DNA of 64,000 nucleotides from Myotis daubentonii. Its lineage: Eukaryota > Chordata > Mammalia > Chiroptera > Vespertilionidae. The position numbers were made by a program, and so were the translations under genes. The notes under the pieces are model-generated. The model searched no databases, was not told the origin of the DNA, and was given only the letters and a program-made list of their open reading frames with translations. Location of the stretch: the NCBI RefSeq assembly GCF_963259705.1, contig NC_081851.1, forward strand, positions 60,906,855 to 60,970,854. Reading direction: 5' to 3'. Below, piece after piece: positions 23,589 to 34,435 of the stretch (its first letter is position 1; each line of letters begins with the position of its first letter).

Positions 23589-24379
23589 TAACCAATGGAG
23601 GTAGCAAGCTGGATTTGTCCCAAGGGCCCAAATTTTGTTCACCCCTATCCTAGGGAGTCAGGGCCTTGGAGTTGTAATCTAAAATGCCCCTGCAGTCATT
23701 CTAGACATGCCCACGAAAGAACCCCAAATAACCTGAGCTGCCTTTCTCGGCCAGAGGCCTCCATCTAGCCCTGGCACTGCCTGGCTCCCGTGGCCAGGTG
23801 TAGCGAAGCACACTGCCTGCACTCCCCTCGGGGAAGCCTTAACCTGAGGAATGGGGCCCGGGTGGAGGAACTGAGTTGAATTCAGCTGCAGGCTACTGTC
23901 ACATTACCCTTTCCTCAGAGATACCAACTTGTTCTGGCTTTGAGGGTTATATGGCTTGTGTGTTAAGATATTTACCACTAGTCAAAACTTTCAAGTTTCA
24001 AGCAATTTCATTATTACACACACACCAAAAAAAAAAATTTAGACACATACAGTTAGTGCAAGGGACTAATGCATTTAATATTAAATGTAACATGTTGTGT
24101 TTTTCCAAATACATTTCTGCCTAACAAAAATGGAGGTATAGCTCCCTCAGAAGAAAGGACTTAAAATCCTTGTGCTAATTTTGTTGCATGTGATGTTATC
24201 CTTGCAACAGTACACTTATTAGCATTCATAATCCGCATCTTTGATTTTTACCAAAACAAATTAAAACACACACACACACTTGTGTGCCTTTAAAGTCCTG
24301 TAGTATGATGGCCTTAAAATTCAAAACATTTTATGAAGAAAAAAAGTCTTATTTCAGTGCACCCATAGTTCTTGGGTTC

Positions 24380-27300
24380 TCACTGGGAAGCTGCAAGATG
24401 TCCTTGAATAAGATCCTGGACACGGGACAGAATAATCTCATTAGAACTGCTGCAATTTTCTGGACCATACGGTGGGTCTATAGTCAGGACCCCAGCCACA
24501 CACAGAGTCCTTGGTGAATCTCCCTGTTCAGTGACCGGGATGTGGTTCTTCTCGAGCCATTTCTTTAGGCTGTTCTTTCTCTTTTCCAGATCCTCAAGGT
24601 TGTGTGCCTGACAGTTTCCAGATGTGAACAGATGCATCAGCTTCTCTCTTACCCCTTGGTCCCCTTCATTCACGGTTTCAACAGTCTGCACGGCATGTCC
24701 CATAATTCCGGTCACAGACATGCTGCCATCTTCAAGGAAGTTCACGAGGACAATACTTTGGAGAAAAAGTAAGTTCAGAGATTTGCAAAAGAAAAACCTA
24801 AAGGCCCATAAAACTATGGAAGAAGCAATGGAATAAGAGGCATTACCTCCAGCAAGTCATTAGAATAATAGGGAATGGTCTTCCCTGTTTAAAATTAATC
24901 CTCTCGCCGAAACCGGTTTGGCTCAGTGGATAGAGCGTGGGCCTGCAGACTGAAAGGTCCCAGGTTCGAGTCCGGTCAAGGGCATGTGCCAGGGTTGCTG
25001 GCACATCCCCAGTAGGAGATGTGCAGGAGGCAGCTGATCGATGTTTCTCTCTCATCGATGTTTCTAACTCTCTATCTCTCTCCCTTCCTCTCTGTGAAAA
25101 ATCAATAAAATATATAATTTATAAAAAAAAAAATTAATCCTCACCACCAGATGTTTTCACTTGTTCAGTAAGCATTCACTGAGAGTCCTAAACATCTAAA
25201 CTTTCTGTCCAGCCTAAAGAACTCATTGTGAAAGGCAGTGAAAGCATTACTTCAAGAATTATAAATGCTTTAAATGTGTATTAAAAAGAAGCGAGGGTAC
25301 AGATTTAACTTTTAGAATTAAAAAAAAAATTGAATACTCCCCTTCAAAGCAGACCAAAGAAAATATCAAAGCACAAAATTAATAATTAAACAAGAGTAAG
25401 AGGATGAAAGCCAAAAATTGGTTCTTTTTTTCCCCTCACCCAAGGACATTTTTCCATTGATTTTTAGAGAGTGGAAGAGAGGGAGGGAGAGAAACATCAA
25501 TGTGAGAGAGAGACATGGATTGGTTGCCTCCTGCACTGGGGTTGAAGCCTGCAACCAAGGCACATGCCCTTGACCGGAATCGAACCCGGAGCCCTTCAGT
25601 CCACAGTCCAGTGCTCTATCCAGTAAGCCAAACCAGCTAGGGCCAAAAATTGGTTCTTTAAAACAAATTCACAAAACTCAGCAAGATTAATAACAAAAAA
25701 TAAAGAAGGCCCTGGCCAGGTAGCTCACTTGATTAGAGCGTTGTCCTGATACACCAAGGCTGAGGGTTCACTCTCCGGTTAGGGCACATACAAGCAATCA
25801 ATAAATGCATAAATAAGTGGAACAATAAATCAATGTTTCTCTCTTCCTTTCTCTTTCTCTACAATCAATAAATTTTTTTAAAAATATATTTTATTGATTT
25901 TTCACAGAGAGGAAGGGAGAGAGATAGAGTTAGAAACATCGACGAGAGAGAAACATCGATCAGCTGCCTCCTGCACATCCCCCACCAGGGATGTGCCCGC
26001 AACCCAGGTACATGCCCTTGACCGGAATCGAACCCCGGACCTCTCAGTCCGCAGGCCGACGCTCTATCCACTGAGCCAAACCGGTTTCGGCCAATCAATA
26101 AATTTTTAAAAAATTAAAGAAAATACATATAAATCATATTAGGAATAAAGCATTATAAAATATTAACACATTTATGCTAATAATTTTGAACTTAAAACTT
26201 TCTGGAAAATATGTTTCTACTATTGACTCAAAAAAAAAAAAAAGAGAGAGAGTGTAAGTAGTCCTATAATCTTAAAATAAAAACTAAATAACTAGTTTAG
26301 CCCAACCAGTGTGGCTTAGTTGGTTGAGCATCATCCCATGCACCAGGAGATCACAGGTTTGTTTCCTAGTCAGGGCACATGCCCAGGTTTTGGGCTTGAT
26401 CCCCAGTAGGGGGCATGCAGGAGGCAGCTGATAATACATTTCTCTCTCTCCCTCTCTCTCTCAAATCAAATCAGTAAAAATTAATAAACTACATCCTAAT
26501 AATGCAATAAGCTCAACCCAGAATGTGTTCAATTCTATCAAATACTCCCTTTCTTCAACAAATAGACATGAAAACTAAAAAGAGAAACTGCACACTTATA
26601 GATTAAGATACTTAAGAGACAGCTATACCCGGTTTGGCTTAGTGGATAGAGCGTTAGCTTGCAGACCGAAGGGTCCCAGGTTCGATTCCAATCAAGGGCA
26701 CGTGCCTGGGTTGCCGGCTTGGTCCAACATGCGGGAGGCAGCCAATCGATGATTCCCTCTCATCATTGATGTTTCTATCTCTCCCTCTCCCTTCCTCTCT
26801 GAAATCAATAAAAATATATTTTTTTTAAAAAAAGGTACTTAAGAGACATATCAACCAAACTGATAAACCAATATAAAGATACTTTGAAGACAAGTGAACC
26901 TGAACTCAGAGAATTTAGCTAATATTAAAATTATTACTGTTCTTAAGTGTTATAATATTGTGCTTACATTTATTAAAGAGTCCCTATCTACTAAGAGATA
27001 TTGAAGTACTTATGAACAAAATTTATATGCCTACAATTGGCTTTAAAATACATGGAAGGAGGTGTAAGGTTAGTGTGTGTTATACCATGCTCTTTATATT
27101 TTGTGTTATGTTTAAAATTTTACAATAAAATGTAGTAAGAAAAGAAATGTCTCCCCCATTGGTGTGGCTCAGTAGTTGAACCTCCACCTATGAACCAGGA
27201 GGTCACTGTTTGATCCTCGGTCAGGGCACATGCCCGGAGTTGCAGGCTCGATCCCGTGTGGGTCATGCAGGAGGCAATGATCAATGATCAATGATTCTCT

Positions 27301-27686
27301 CATTGATGTTTCTCTATACCTCTCCCTTCTTCTCTGAAATCAATAAAATATGTATTTTTTAAAATGTCTCATTTCTACTAACTTGGTTGGTCTGACAAGG
27401 TAATCCATAGGTAGAGCTGCACTTAGATTCAAAGACAATGAAATTCTTATATGGGAATAATTAGCCTTTCATTATCGGCTTTCGGAGTTTGTATATAAGA
27501 GAGGCAGCACAAAGGGGTGTCATGATTTCAGGGAAGCAGGACCCATACTCACTTGGCAGAGACGGGGTCTGTGGTTAAAACCCATCCTTTATAGTCCTTC
27601 TCACTCGCTGTCACTCTGACTTCTTTGTAAGTGTAATCTTGCCATTCTAAGGGCCCTCTCTTCGTCCATTCATTCACGGCTGCCAT
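24380..27686 (-). CDS. GEMIN6: GEMIN6, SMN-complex protein Gemin6, complete CDS on two exons
   Basis: Coding exons are 27553-27686 and 24380-24755, with GT/AG borders and matching phase, giving 169 aa. Gemin6 pairs with Gemin7 as an Sm-fold dimer in the SMN complex, which loads Sm proteins on spliceosomal snRNAs in cytoplasm and Cajal bodies. The text matches my recall of human GEMIN6 (GPLEWQDYTYKEVRVTASEK; TIDPPYGPENCSSSNEIILS; end GHLAASQ then TGA). The N-terminal half gives the Sm-like fold and the C-terminal half the Gemin6-specific domain. The start is odd: the codon aligning with the human initiator Met reads GTG, so I use the in-frame ATG three codons upstream (27684-27686), giving MAAVNEW. 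One codon is also missing in SEKDYKG compared with human SEKNEYKG. A noncoding first exon is expected in the CpG-rich block near 27.8-28.3 kb. An ATTAAA (minus strand, 24074-24079) could be the poly(A) signal. Confidence 0.93.
24904..25130 (+). repeat. VES SINE, young, in GEMIN6 intron
   Basis: Head AAACCGGTTTGGCTCAGTGG; TSD AAATTAATCCTC at about 24892-24903 and 25131-25142. Antisense to GEMIN6, about 150 bp upstream of its last exon. Confidence 0.95.
25428..25642 (-). repeat. VES SINE
   Basis: Reversed head (AGCCAAACCAGCTAGGGC) on the right, T-rich left end, perfect 17-bp TSD CCAAAAATTGGTTCTTT at 25411-25427 and 25643-25659. GEMIN6 intron. Confidence 0.95.
25709..25877 (+). repeat. VES SINE (diverged), target of another VES
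   Basis: Head GCCCTGGCCAGGTAGCTCAC, short middle, CT-rich end and ACAATCAATAAATTT tail. The next VES is inserted into its tail. Confidence 0.8.
25878..26091 (-). repeat. VES SINE inserted in the tail of the preceding VES
   Basis: Reversed head ends CTGAGCCAAACCGGTTTCGG. Perfect 16-bp TSD CAATCAATAAATTTTT (25862-25877, 26092-26107), itself SINE tail sequence, which proves the nesting order. Confidence 0.95.
26300..26485 (+). repeat. VES SINE (diverged)
   Basis: Head CCCAACCAGTGTGGCTTAG, CACATGCCCAGG, CT-rich tail and AATCAGTAAAA end. GEMIN6 intron, antisense to the gene. Confidence 0.85.
26622..26835 (+). repeat. VES SINE
   Basis: Head ACCCGGTTTGGCTTAGTGG; 13-bp TSD TACTTAAGAGACA at 26609-26621 and 26836-26848. 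GEMIN6 intron. Confidence 0.95.
27154..27361 (+). repeat. VES SINE
   Basis: Head CCATTGGTGTGGCTCAGTAG, CT-rich tail and AATCAATAAAA. TSD AAATGTCTC at 27145-27153 and 27362-27370. Lies about 190 bp from the GEMIN6 first coding exon. Confidence 0.93.
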
Positions 27687-27829
27687 CTGGCTAGATCTAA
27701 AACCACCATCAGTTCGGGTTAATACATGTTCCACGCCAGCAAATCCCTAATCTTCATCCTAGAGGTAAAGAAATCCTGTCATTTGCCTCAAGATCCATAT
27801 CAGAAAAACTGTTAACACAGTATTTACTC

Positions 27830-28340
27830 TTCGGTCGGAAAGCCGCCGCGTGGCCGCCTGGGTAACTTCGGGCCTCCTCCTAGTCCACCCATCCCGGTCC
27901 AGGTCGCCGCCTCGCGGGCTCTCAACGCCCGTCTGCGGAGGCGCAAACCCTTCAACTCTGCTCTCCTCCCCCGGAGGAGCTCGCTCCACGCCACTTTCCG
28001 CCAAAAGCTGAAAAGGGAAACTCGGCTAGGCACCCACTCGCTCGCTGGCTGTGTCTGCAGGAGCTCTCCGGCCCGGATTGGTCTTCGGAGGCTGCAGAGA
28101 CCGGGCGGCGGCAGCGAAGGCTGCAGAGCTCAGACTCCTGGCCTCTCCTGCAGCCGCATGGTACCTAGGGCCGTCCTCAAGCCAGGTGGTCCTTAACGTC
28201 TAACCCTCAAAAACGAGACAAATACCGGTTAAAACTGTGGGCAGCGCCCAGGACTCGGCAACCACGTTAAGAGGAAGGAGTCTCTACCCGAGCGGAGCCC
28301 GCCGAGGCCCGGCATGCTTTGCGCCGTGTCGTCACTTCCT
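27830..28340 (-). promoter_or_regulatory. CpG-rich promoter region of GEMIN6
   Basis: Dense CpG and GC content between AT-rich flanks, directly upstream of GEMIN6 on the minus strand. The noncoding first exon and transcription start should lie here. No TATA box is obvious. Open frames in this block, such as 27759-28004, are explained by GC richness. Confidence 0.65.
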
Positions 28341-28988
28341 CCCCCCAGAATTCTCTGTTTTGTAGTCCCTGGTTGTTATCAAACCCAGAAGTCTGAGAGC
28401 CGCGGCCCCAGAGTGCCGGAGGCTGGGTGCAGGGTGTGGGCAGGGGCTGAGATATTTTTTGTGTAATAATAATAAGCCTTCTTGTTCGCTGGGGCCACCC
28501 CTCTCCACTGCCACGGTGGATATTTCAAAAAAATATTTTTAAAGAGGAAAATGCTCGTGCCAGGTCCTCGTTGATAGTAGAAATGGAATTCCTCCACTTT
28601 GCCATGGATTCAAAGCACATGGACCCTCCAGGTAAATCCTAAAGCTCTGGGCGTGTGAGGTGAAAGTGCCTTGGACAAAAGCGGCAGAGCCCAGGCATTT
28701 CTTGTCTGCTCTGTGTAAGGCCGTTAAGGCGCCTGCTCCTTTGGGGTGTGTCTTCGGTGCAGTCCTGCAGGAGGTGCAGAAGCTGGAGAGAAAAGCACGG
28801 GGTTTGGGTGAATGCCATCTAGCCAAAAACTCGCTACAAACGCCCCCGCACCCAAGTGGAAAAGTGCAAAAGACGAGTTCCAACCACAGGTTTCTGGACG
28901 CGTACCTCGTTGGCTCCTGGTTGGATCCTGAAAAGTGATACGAGGTGAACACGAAAACTGAATTAGAGGACTGTTAAACCACGATGTA
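28341..28988. other. intergenic upstream of GEMIN6, no gene supported
   Basis: Unique-looking, moderately GC-rich sequence. Overlapping ORFs on both strands (for example 28539-28952 minus, 28660-28938 plus) show no recognised domain. An unannotated exon cannot be excluded. Confidence 0.4.
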
Positions 28989-29190
28989 GCCCAGCCACGT
29001 GGCGCAGTGGTTGAGCTAGCGTGAACCAGGAGGTCACTGTTTGATTCTGATCAGGGCACAGGCCCGATTATGGGCTGGATCCCCTGTAGGGGGGCGGGCG
29101 TGCAGGAGGCAGCTAATTCTCTCTCATCATTTATGTTTCTCTCCCTCTCCCTTCCTCTCTGAAATCAATAAGAATTTTTTTAAGAAAAAC
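28989..29190 (+). repeat. VES SINE
   Basis: Head CCCAGCCACGTGGCGCAGTGG, GTAGGGGGGCGGGCGTGCAG, CT tail and AATCAATAAGAATT end. Diverged. Confidence 0.88.
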
Positions 29191-29534
29191 ACATACACAC
29201 AGTGTAGAAAACATTGAAAATTAACCAGCTTGGCTTAAGTTACCCCTTTTAAAGTGGAGACAGAGCAATTTCTTTCCCTTCTCTCCATTATCTCATTAGT
29301 CTCCTAACTAAAGGCTCATTCTCAGCATCCCTGATGCAAATCCTCCCTAACACAAGTTCTCAGTAGCCCCCTCTTCTGTAGTCTGTACTGACTGAGATGA
29401 GATGGTACATGCCCTTTCCCCAGCCCACCCTCATACCAGTTGGTGTCCCTTCTCTCTCATTCTCTCCTTTTCTCCCTCTCTTCCCAGTCCCTCTCCCTCC
29501 ATCTCCTTCCTAAGGTCTGTCTCCCACTCAAACC

Positions 29535-29537
<3 letters not shown>

Positions 29538-29565
<28 letters not shown>
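29538..29565. repeat. (CA)n microsatellite
   Basis: About fourteen uninterrupted CA repeats within a CT-rich region. Confidence 0.9.
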
Positions 29566-29567
<2 letters not shown>

Positions 29568-29648
29568 GTAATCCCTTCCTCTGCCAATACTAAAATGGTT
29601 TATTTTAGGTTGTGGAGTATATTTTAATTTTAGCAAGAAATATTTCTT

Positions 29649-29865
29649 GCCCAGCCGGGTGTAGCTCAGCAGTTGAGCTTCGACCCAGGAACCAAGATAT
29701 CACTGGTTTGATTCCCAGTCAGGGCATATGCCCAGGTTGCAGGCTCCATCCCCAGTGTGGCTTGTGCAGGAGGCAGCTGATCAATGATTCTCTCTCGTTA
29801 TTGATGTTTCTATCTCTCTCTCCCTTTTACTTCCTCCCTGAAATCAATAAAAATGCTTTTTAAAA
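29649..29865 (+). repeat. VES SINE
   Basis: Head CCCAGCCGGGTGTAGCTCAG, GTTTGATTCCCAGTCAGG, CT-rich tail and AATCAATAAAAA end. AAGAAAT-type sequence lies on both sides. Confidence 0.9.
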
Positions 29866-30195
29866 AGAAATAATTTTTAAAGAAAAGTTTCCTAAATGCC
29901 TTGATAAGTTTAAAAATTGTCAATAGTCTTATATTGTTCACTGTTCTTTATCATGGTGCAAATATAACCCTGACCTACCATGGCTGAACTGTCACAAATT
30001 TCATTATTGGGTGGTCTTAAAAGTAGGTAAAAAAATGAAGTGGGAATGGGATGGTAATTTACCATATTTTCCATGCAAGGTAAGGGCAGAAAAAAATAAC
30101 CCCAGTCATTTTGACCCAAGACTTTTTAATGTTCTGGCTTTTTCATTTATTCAGCAAGTAGAACCTGTTAGAAACATCTATTTGTTGTTGTTAAT

Positions 30196-30413
30196 CTTTA
30201 CCCAAGGATGTTTTTCCCATTGATTTTTAGAGAGAGTGGAAGGGAGAGGAAGAGACAGAGAAAAGCATCAATGTGAGAGACACATCAATTGGTTGCCTCC
30301 ACACGAGGCAGGGGATCAAACCTACAACCCAGGTGTGTCCTTGACTGGAAAACGAACCTCGACCCTTTGGTAGGTAAGCCAGCAGTCTAACCACTGAGCA
30401 ACCGGCTAGGGCT
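30196..30413 (-). repeat. VES SINE
   Basis: Left CCAAGGATG and CCATTGATTTTTAGAGAG tail, right reversed head ending CAACCGGCTAGGGCTA. Diverged. Confidence 0.88.
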
Positions 30414-30603
30414 ACAGTGGGTTCTTTTGAGCCACTTTAATCTGGTTCCTGTGCACTCACACTGGCTTTAGGACTTTGGAAGTCATTTGCCTTCTTAGAG
30501 TTCTTATCTATAAGCTACATGTGGGATTAGATGGCCCAATATCCTCTCAGCTCTAAATTTTCATGACTAAGAGTCCTTAGTAAGCCCTGTAAACCCTCTA
30601 AGC

Positions 30604-30632
30604 TAGCGGTTCTCAACCTGTGGGTCGCAACC
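30604..30632 (+). mobile_element. SPIN-type hAT terminal fragment
   Basis: AGCGGTTCTCAACCTGTGGG then TCGCAACC matches the 5' terminus of SPIN hATs (compare the full copy at 46410). The rest is missing: after it come CTCCTG repeats and the LTR at 30678. Confidence 0.65.
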
Positions 30633-30660
30633 TGCTCCTGCTCCTGCTCCTGCTCCTGCA
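30633..30660. repeat. (CTCCTG)n short tandem repeat
   Basis: About four and a half perfect hexamers between the SPIN fragment and the LTR. Confidence 0.85.
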
Positions 30661-30677
30661 GTTCAAAAGAAGCAAGT

Positions 30678-31539
30678 TGCCAGGAGCCGGTCCATCCTTG
30701 CTGTTTCAAAGGACCTGGCATATATGGCATACTGTTCTTAATATGTTTGCTCACCTTCTTGGCACTATGTGTTTTAACCAAGATCTCCTCTCTGAGAAAG
30801 GTTGTTTCCCCAGGTAGGGATTTTCCCCTGAAGTTAGGGAGGGAATAAAACCCCTCAACTAAGTGCCAGGCAGGTAATTAATCACTTTAACTACGAACAA
30901 TCATGCTTAAGCTACATAATCTTTACTCCCTGGAATGGAGATAAGAAACGCCCTAACCTTTGTAATAGAGATTGATAGGATTGAATCAACTGGTATAAAT
31001 ACAGATGTAACAAGACAGAAAGACACAGAACTTAGAAGACAGAACCAAGAGAGACAGAACCTAGGCACAGAACCTACACAGAACGTTCTCTAGAGACAGA
31101 AGAACTTCGCTGGAGAAAACATGGCAAAAGATCCTGGACAGAAACTGGCCTCAGAACCTAGAGACAGAACCTAGCGAGAGAACATGGCAAAAGATCCTGG
31201 ACTGAACTTGACTACAGAAATTGGCAATAGAACCTGATGACTGAACCTGGCTGGAGAACCCGGACAGAACCTGGCTGGAGAACCTAGCGAGGGAACATGG
31301 CTACAGAACCTGGCTGGAGAACCTGGAGAACCTAGCAAGAGAACATGGACACAGAACCTGGCTGGAGATCCTAACCAGAACTTCGCTGGAGATCCAGACC
31401 AGAACTTGGCTGGAGATCCTGGCTAGAGATCCTGGCTAGGCTGCTGATCAACTGAACGCTATCTCCGTGTCATTCCTTCTTCGCCGACTCCGTCCACACC
31501 TTTGGGGACCCCTGGACCTGCTGGGGTTGGACCCCAGCA
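30678..31539 (+). mobile_element. betaretrovirus-like LTR, first of an inverted pair, 862 bp
   Basis: Begins TGCCAGGAGCCGG and ends GGACCCCAGCA. It is close to the solo LTR at 21929-22676 but longer, because the internal GAACCTGGCTGGA-type tandem region (about 31020-31430) is expanded. It is followed by TCTG and a rearranged leader, and faces the opposite-strand LTR at 31826-32675. No direct TSD is seen at its outer border. Confidence 0.88.
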
Positions 31540-31825
31540 TCTGCCCTACTTATCCTCTATGGCACATCTTTTTAATCTAACTTCTGTACTATCCACCTTC
31601 TTACCCTACTTATCCTCTATAGGGGGGTCTGTAGCACCCTGGTGGAGTCCTATCCGTCCTGAGTGTGGGGGTTCTCAATGGGGGGGAGCTTACCTAGGGG
31701 AATCCTGTTCCAGGGGTTCCCAAAGGTGTGGACGGTGTCGGCGAAGACTATCCACCTTCTACGGTGGAGTCCGATCCATCCCGAGTGCGGGGTGCTTACC
31801 TAGGGGTCCCTGTTCGGGCGCCAGA
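31540..31825 (-). mobile_element. endogenous retrovirus leader remnant with tRNA-Lys primer-binding site
   Basis: On the minus strand, two bases after the LTR end, an 18-nt stretch (31806-31823) starting TGGCGCCCGAACAGG matches the tRNA-Lys3 primer-binding site used by betaretroviruses and lentiviruses. The rest is a partly duplicated leader. The segment near 31640-31735 repeats, with losses, the segment 31745-31885. No gag, pol or env reading frame is present, so this is a non-coding remnant. Confidence 0.82.
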
Positions 31826-32675
31826 TGCTGGGGTCCAACCCCAGCAGGTCCAGGGGTCCCCAAAGGTGTGGACGGAGTCGGCGAAGAAGGAATGACACGG
31901 AGACAGCGTTCAGTTGATCAGCAGCCTAGCCAGGATCTCTAGCCAGGATCTCCAGCCAAGTTCTGGTCTGGATCTCCAGCGAAGTTCTGTGTCCATGTTC
32001 TCTTGCTAGGTTCTCCAGCCAGGTTCTGTAGCCATGTTCCCTCACTAGGTTCTCCAGCCAGGTTCTGTCCAGGTTCTCCAGCCAGGTTCAGTCACCAGGT
32101 TCTAGTCAGGTTCTCTTGCCAATTTCTGTAGTCAAGTTCAGTCCAGGATCTTTTGCCATGTTCTCTCGCTAGGTTCTGTCTCTAGGTTCTGAGGCCAGTT
32201 TCTGTCCAGGATCTTTTGCCATGTTCTCTCCAGCGAAGTTCTTCTGTCTCTAGAGAACGTTCTGTGTAGGTTCTGTGCCTCTTGGTTCTGTCTTCTAAGT
32301 TCTGTCTTCTAAGTTCTGTGTTCTAAGTTCTGTGTCTTTCTGTCTTGTTACATCTGTATTTATACCAGTTGATTCAATCCTATCATCTCTATTACAAAGG
32401 TTAGGGCGTTTCTTATCTCCATTCCAGGGAGTAAAGATTATGTAGCTTAAGCATGATTGTTCGTAAAGTGATTAATTACCCGCCTGGCACTTAGTTAAGA
32501 GGTTTTATTCCCTCCCTAACTTCAGGGGAAAATCCCTACCTGGGGAAACAACCTTTCTCAGAGAGGAGACCTTGGTTAAAACACATAGTGCCAAGAAGGT
32601 GAGCAAACATATTAAGAACAGTATGCCATATATGCCAGGTCCCTTGAAACAGCAAGCATGGACTGGTTCCCGGCA
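31826..32675 (-). mobile_element. betaretrovirus-like LTR, second of an inverted pair, 850 bp
   Basis: The plus strand runs TGCTGGGGTCC to TTCCCGGCA, the reverse of the LTR at 30678-31539. It carries the same internal tandem units in reverse complement (CCAGCCAGGTTCTG-type) at about 31930-32330. The two LTRs point toward each other across the leader. Confidence 0.88.
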
Positions 32676-33340
32676 TAAACCAAAGAGAATGTGAAAAATT
32701 TGAGTGATGCAATGACATAATGAAATTGGTGTGTTAGAAGGATACCGAGAAATTGGATGTGGGGGAAAATAGATAGGGACATATAGAGCACATACAGCAT
32801 GAAACTGTGTAAAATGTAGCCTCTCTACGCAACAAAGCAGTGGTATTATTAGGTTGGGTGCGGGGGGGGCGGGGGGAGATTCCAGAACCACTTTTCAGTT
32901 GGAATTCCAGTTTATGGGAGGCAGTATCTCCAAATGAATTCATTATCATGCCTCCCCAACCTTGCCCAGAGGGGAGATTTTATAACCTCAGAGCGGGAAG
33001 ATGATTTTCTCTGGCAGTAGAATGAAGATAGGACTTCCCTAAAATGAAAGTGCTTTGAACAGGCTTTGTGAACTCTAATATACTAAACAAATGTACCATG
33101 TGAAAGTTTAGAACGCTGCTACTTTGTACGCCTTCAAATATGCCCAGATAATATCGTATGGCTAAAAATCAGTGCCATTTTTTTTTCCATTGATTTCTTC
33201 TTATTCAATGAGGTAAACAATCTCAGTAGGAAGAATATAGATTTTACATAATTTTATTTTGATTTGAAAAAAACAAAGTGGGATTAACCGTTTTTATTTT
33301 TCCCTGCAATTGTCTTGGAATAAAAAAAAAGGATATCCAA
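32676..33340. other. intergenic, no feature seen
   Basis: Unique-looking AT-rich sequence with a G-run at 32863-32878. Nothing else is recognised. Confidence 0.45.
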
Positions 33341-33594
33341 CCCTAGCCGATTTGGCCCAGTGGATAAAGTGTCGGCCTGTGGACCAAAGGGTCCTGGCTT
33401 CAGTTCCGATCAAGGGCACCTACATATGTTGCAGGCTCTTCCCTGGCCTGGGCCCTGGTCAGGGCGGCCCATGCAGGAGGCAACCAATTGATGTGTTTCT
33501 CTCACTTTGATGTTTCTCTTTTTCTTTCCATCTCTCTTCCACTCTCTCTAAAAATCAATGGAAAAATATGCTAAGTGAGGATTAAAAAGAAAAA
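33341..33594 (+). repeat. VES SINE
   Basis: Head CCCTAGCCGATTTGGCCCAG, CT-rich tail and AAAAATCAATGG end. TSD around AAAAAAGGATATCCA at 33325-33339 and 33595-33609. Confidence 0.92.
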
Positions 33595-33944
33595 GAAAAA
33601 AGGATATCCACTACTGAGTTCCTAAAATTATAAAGAAATTTAACACTGTGCAGATATTAATCCTGGGCCAGTTCAAGGCCAGAACCTGGGCTGTGGGGTA
33701 GCAATTTCACCAAGGAAAGTCAATCACAAGATTTCCTGTTAGATCTGCAGTCTTTTCCAAGTGATTCCTTATTCTCATTGTTGCCTCGTCACCTTTTAGC
33801 TGTGCCCCTCCGATACTATTTGGTAGCCTACTGTTATTTACATATGTGTTGGGGCAATAACCTCTGGTCGGTTCATTTAACAATCCTTCCCCACAACCTC
33901 CTGATTAATGAGGCCTGACTGCTAAAACTCACTCTGTTCCCTTT

Positions 33945-34300
33945 GTAGGCAGAAGTGGCCATAGAAATATTTCAGGCCAATGAGATACACATGGGCGTTC
34001 CTAGGAAGGCTGTCTCTTCTGAAGTAAAAAATGCAAAGCCTCCTAAGGAAAACAAATCCTTTCTTGTCCCTTCACCGTTTCTCCTCCGGGCTGCCTGGCT
34101 TGGACATAGGTTGCCCTGGAGGGGCGGCAACCTCTTTCCACCATGAGGAAACATGCATTGTTTCCTGTAGAGAAGGCCTTATGCCAAGCAGAAAAATACA
34201 AGCTAAAAAGAGCCAGACCAGACCTATTTCAGGTTTCTTTTGTTTGGGATGAATAAACTCCTGTCGGTTTAAGCAGCTGCTTTCAGTGTTTCCACTCCCA
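33945..34300 (+). repeat. MLT1-like (ERVL-MaLR) LTR remnant
   Basis: The order of blocks (GGCCATAG.., CTGCCTGGCTTGGACATAGG, CCACCATGAGGAAAC, AGCCAGACC, then AATAAACTCCTGTCGGTTTA and AGCAGCTGC) follows the MLT1 LTR with its poly(A) signal near the 3' end. Highly diverged. Confidence 0.55.
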
Positions 34301-34329
34301 AAAAAATATTTTCCTAACTTGTCTCCCCA

Positions 34330-34435
34330 GGAAGGTCCTCAGGAGAGAGACCATGCTTTATCTTTATGTCCTCAGTACTCTGCTCAGTGCCTGCACATAG
34401 CAGGCATTCAACAGATATTTGTTTAACCCATTAAT
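34330..34435 (+). repeat. L2-like fragment
   Basis: AGAGACCATGCTTTATC ... CTCAGTGCCTGCACATAGC then AGGCATTCAACAGATATTTG matches the L2 3' end. Confidence 0.65.

Noticed and set aside
28539..28952. 137-codon minus-strand ORF upstream of GEMIN6
   Set aside because: No known domain, ORFs on the opposite strand as well, and no conserved splice signals.
31502..31942. 146-codon plus-strand ORF
   Set aside because: Runs across the LTR/leader/inverted LTR junctions and has no retroviral protein similarity.
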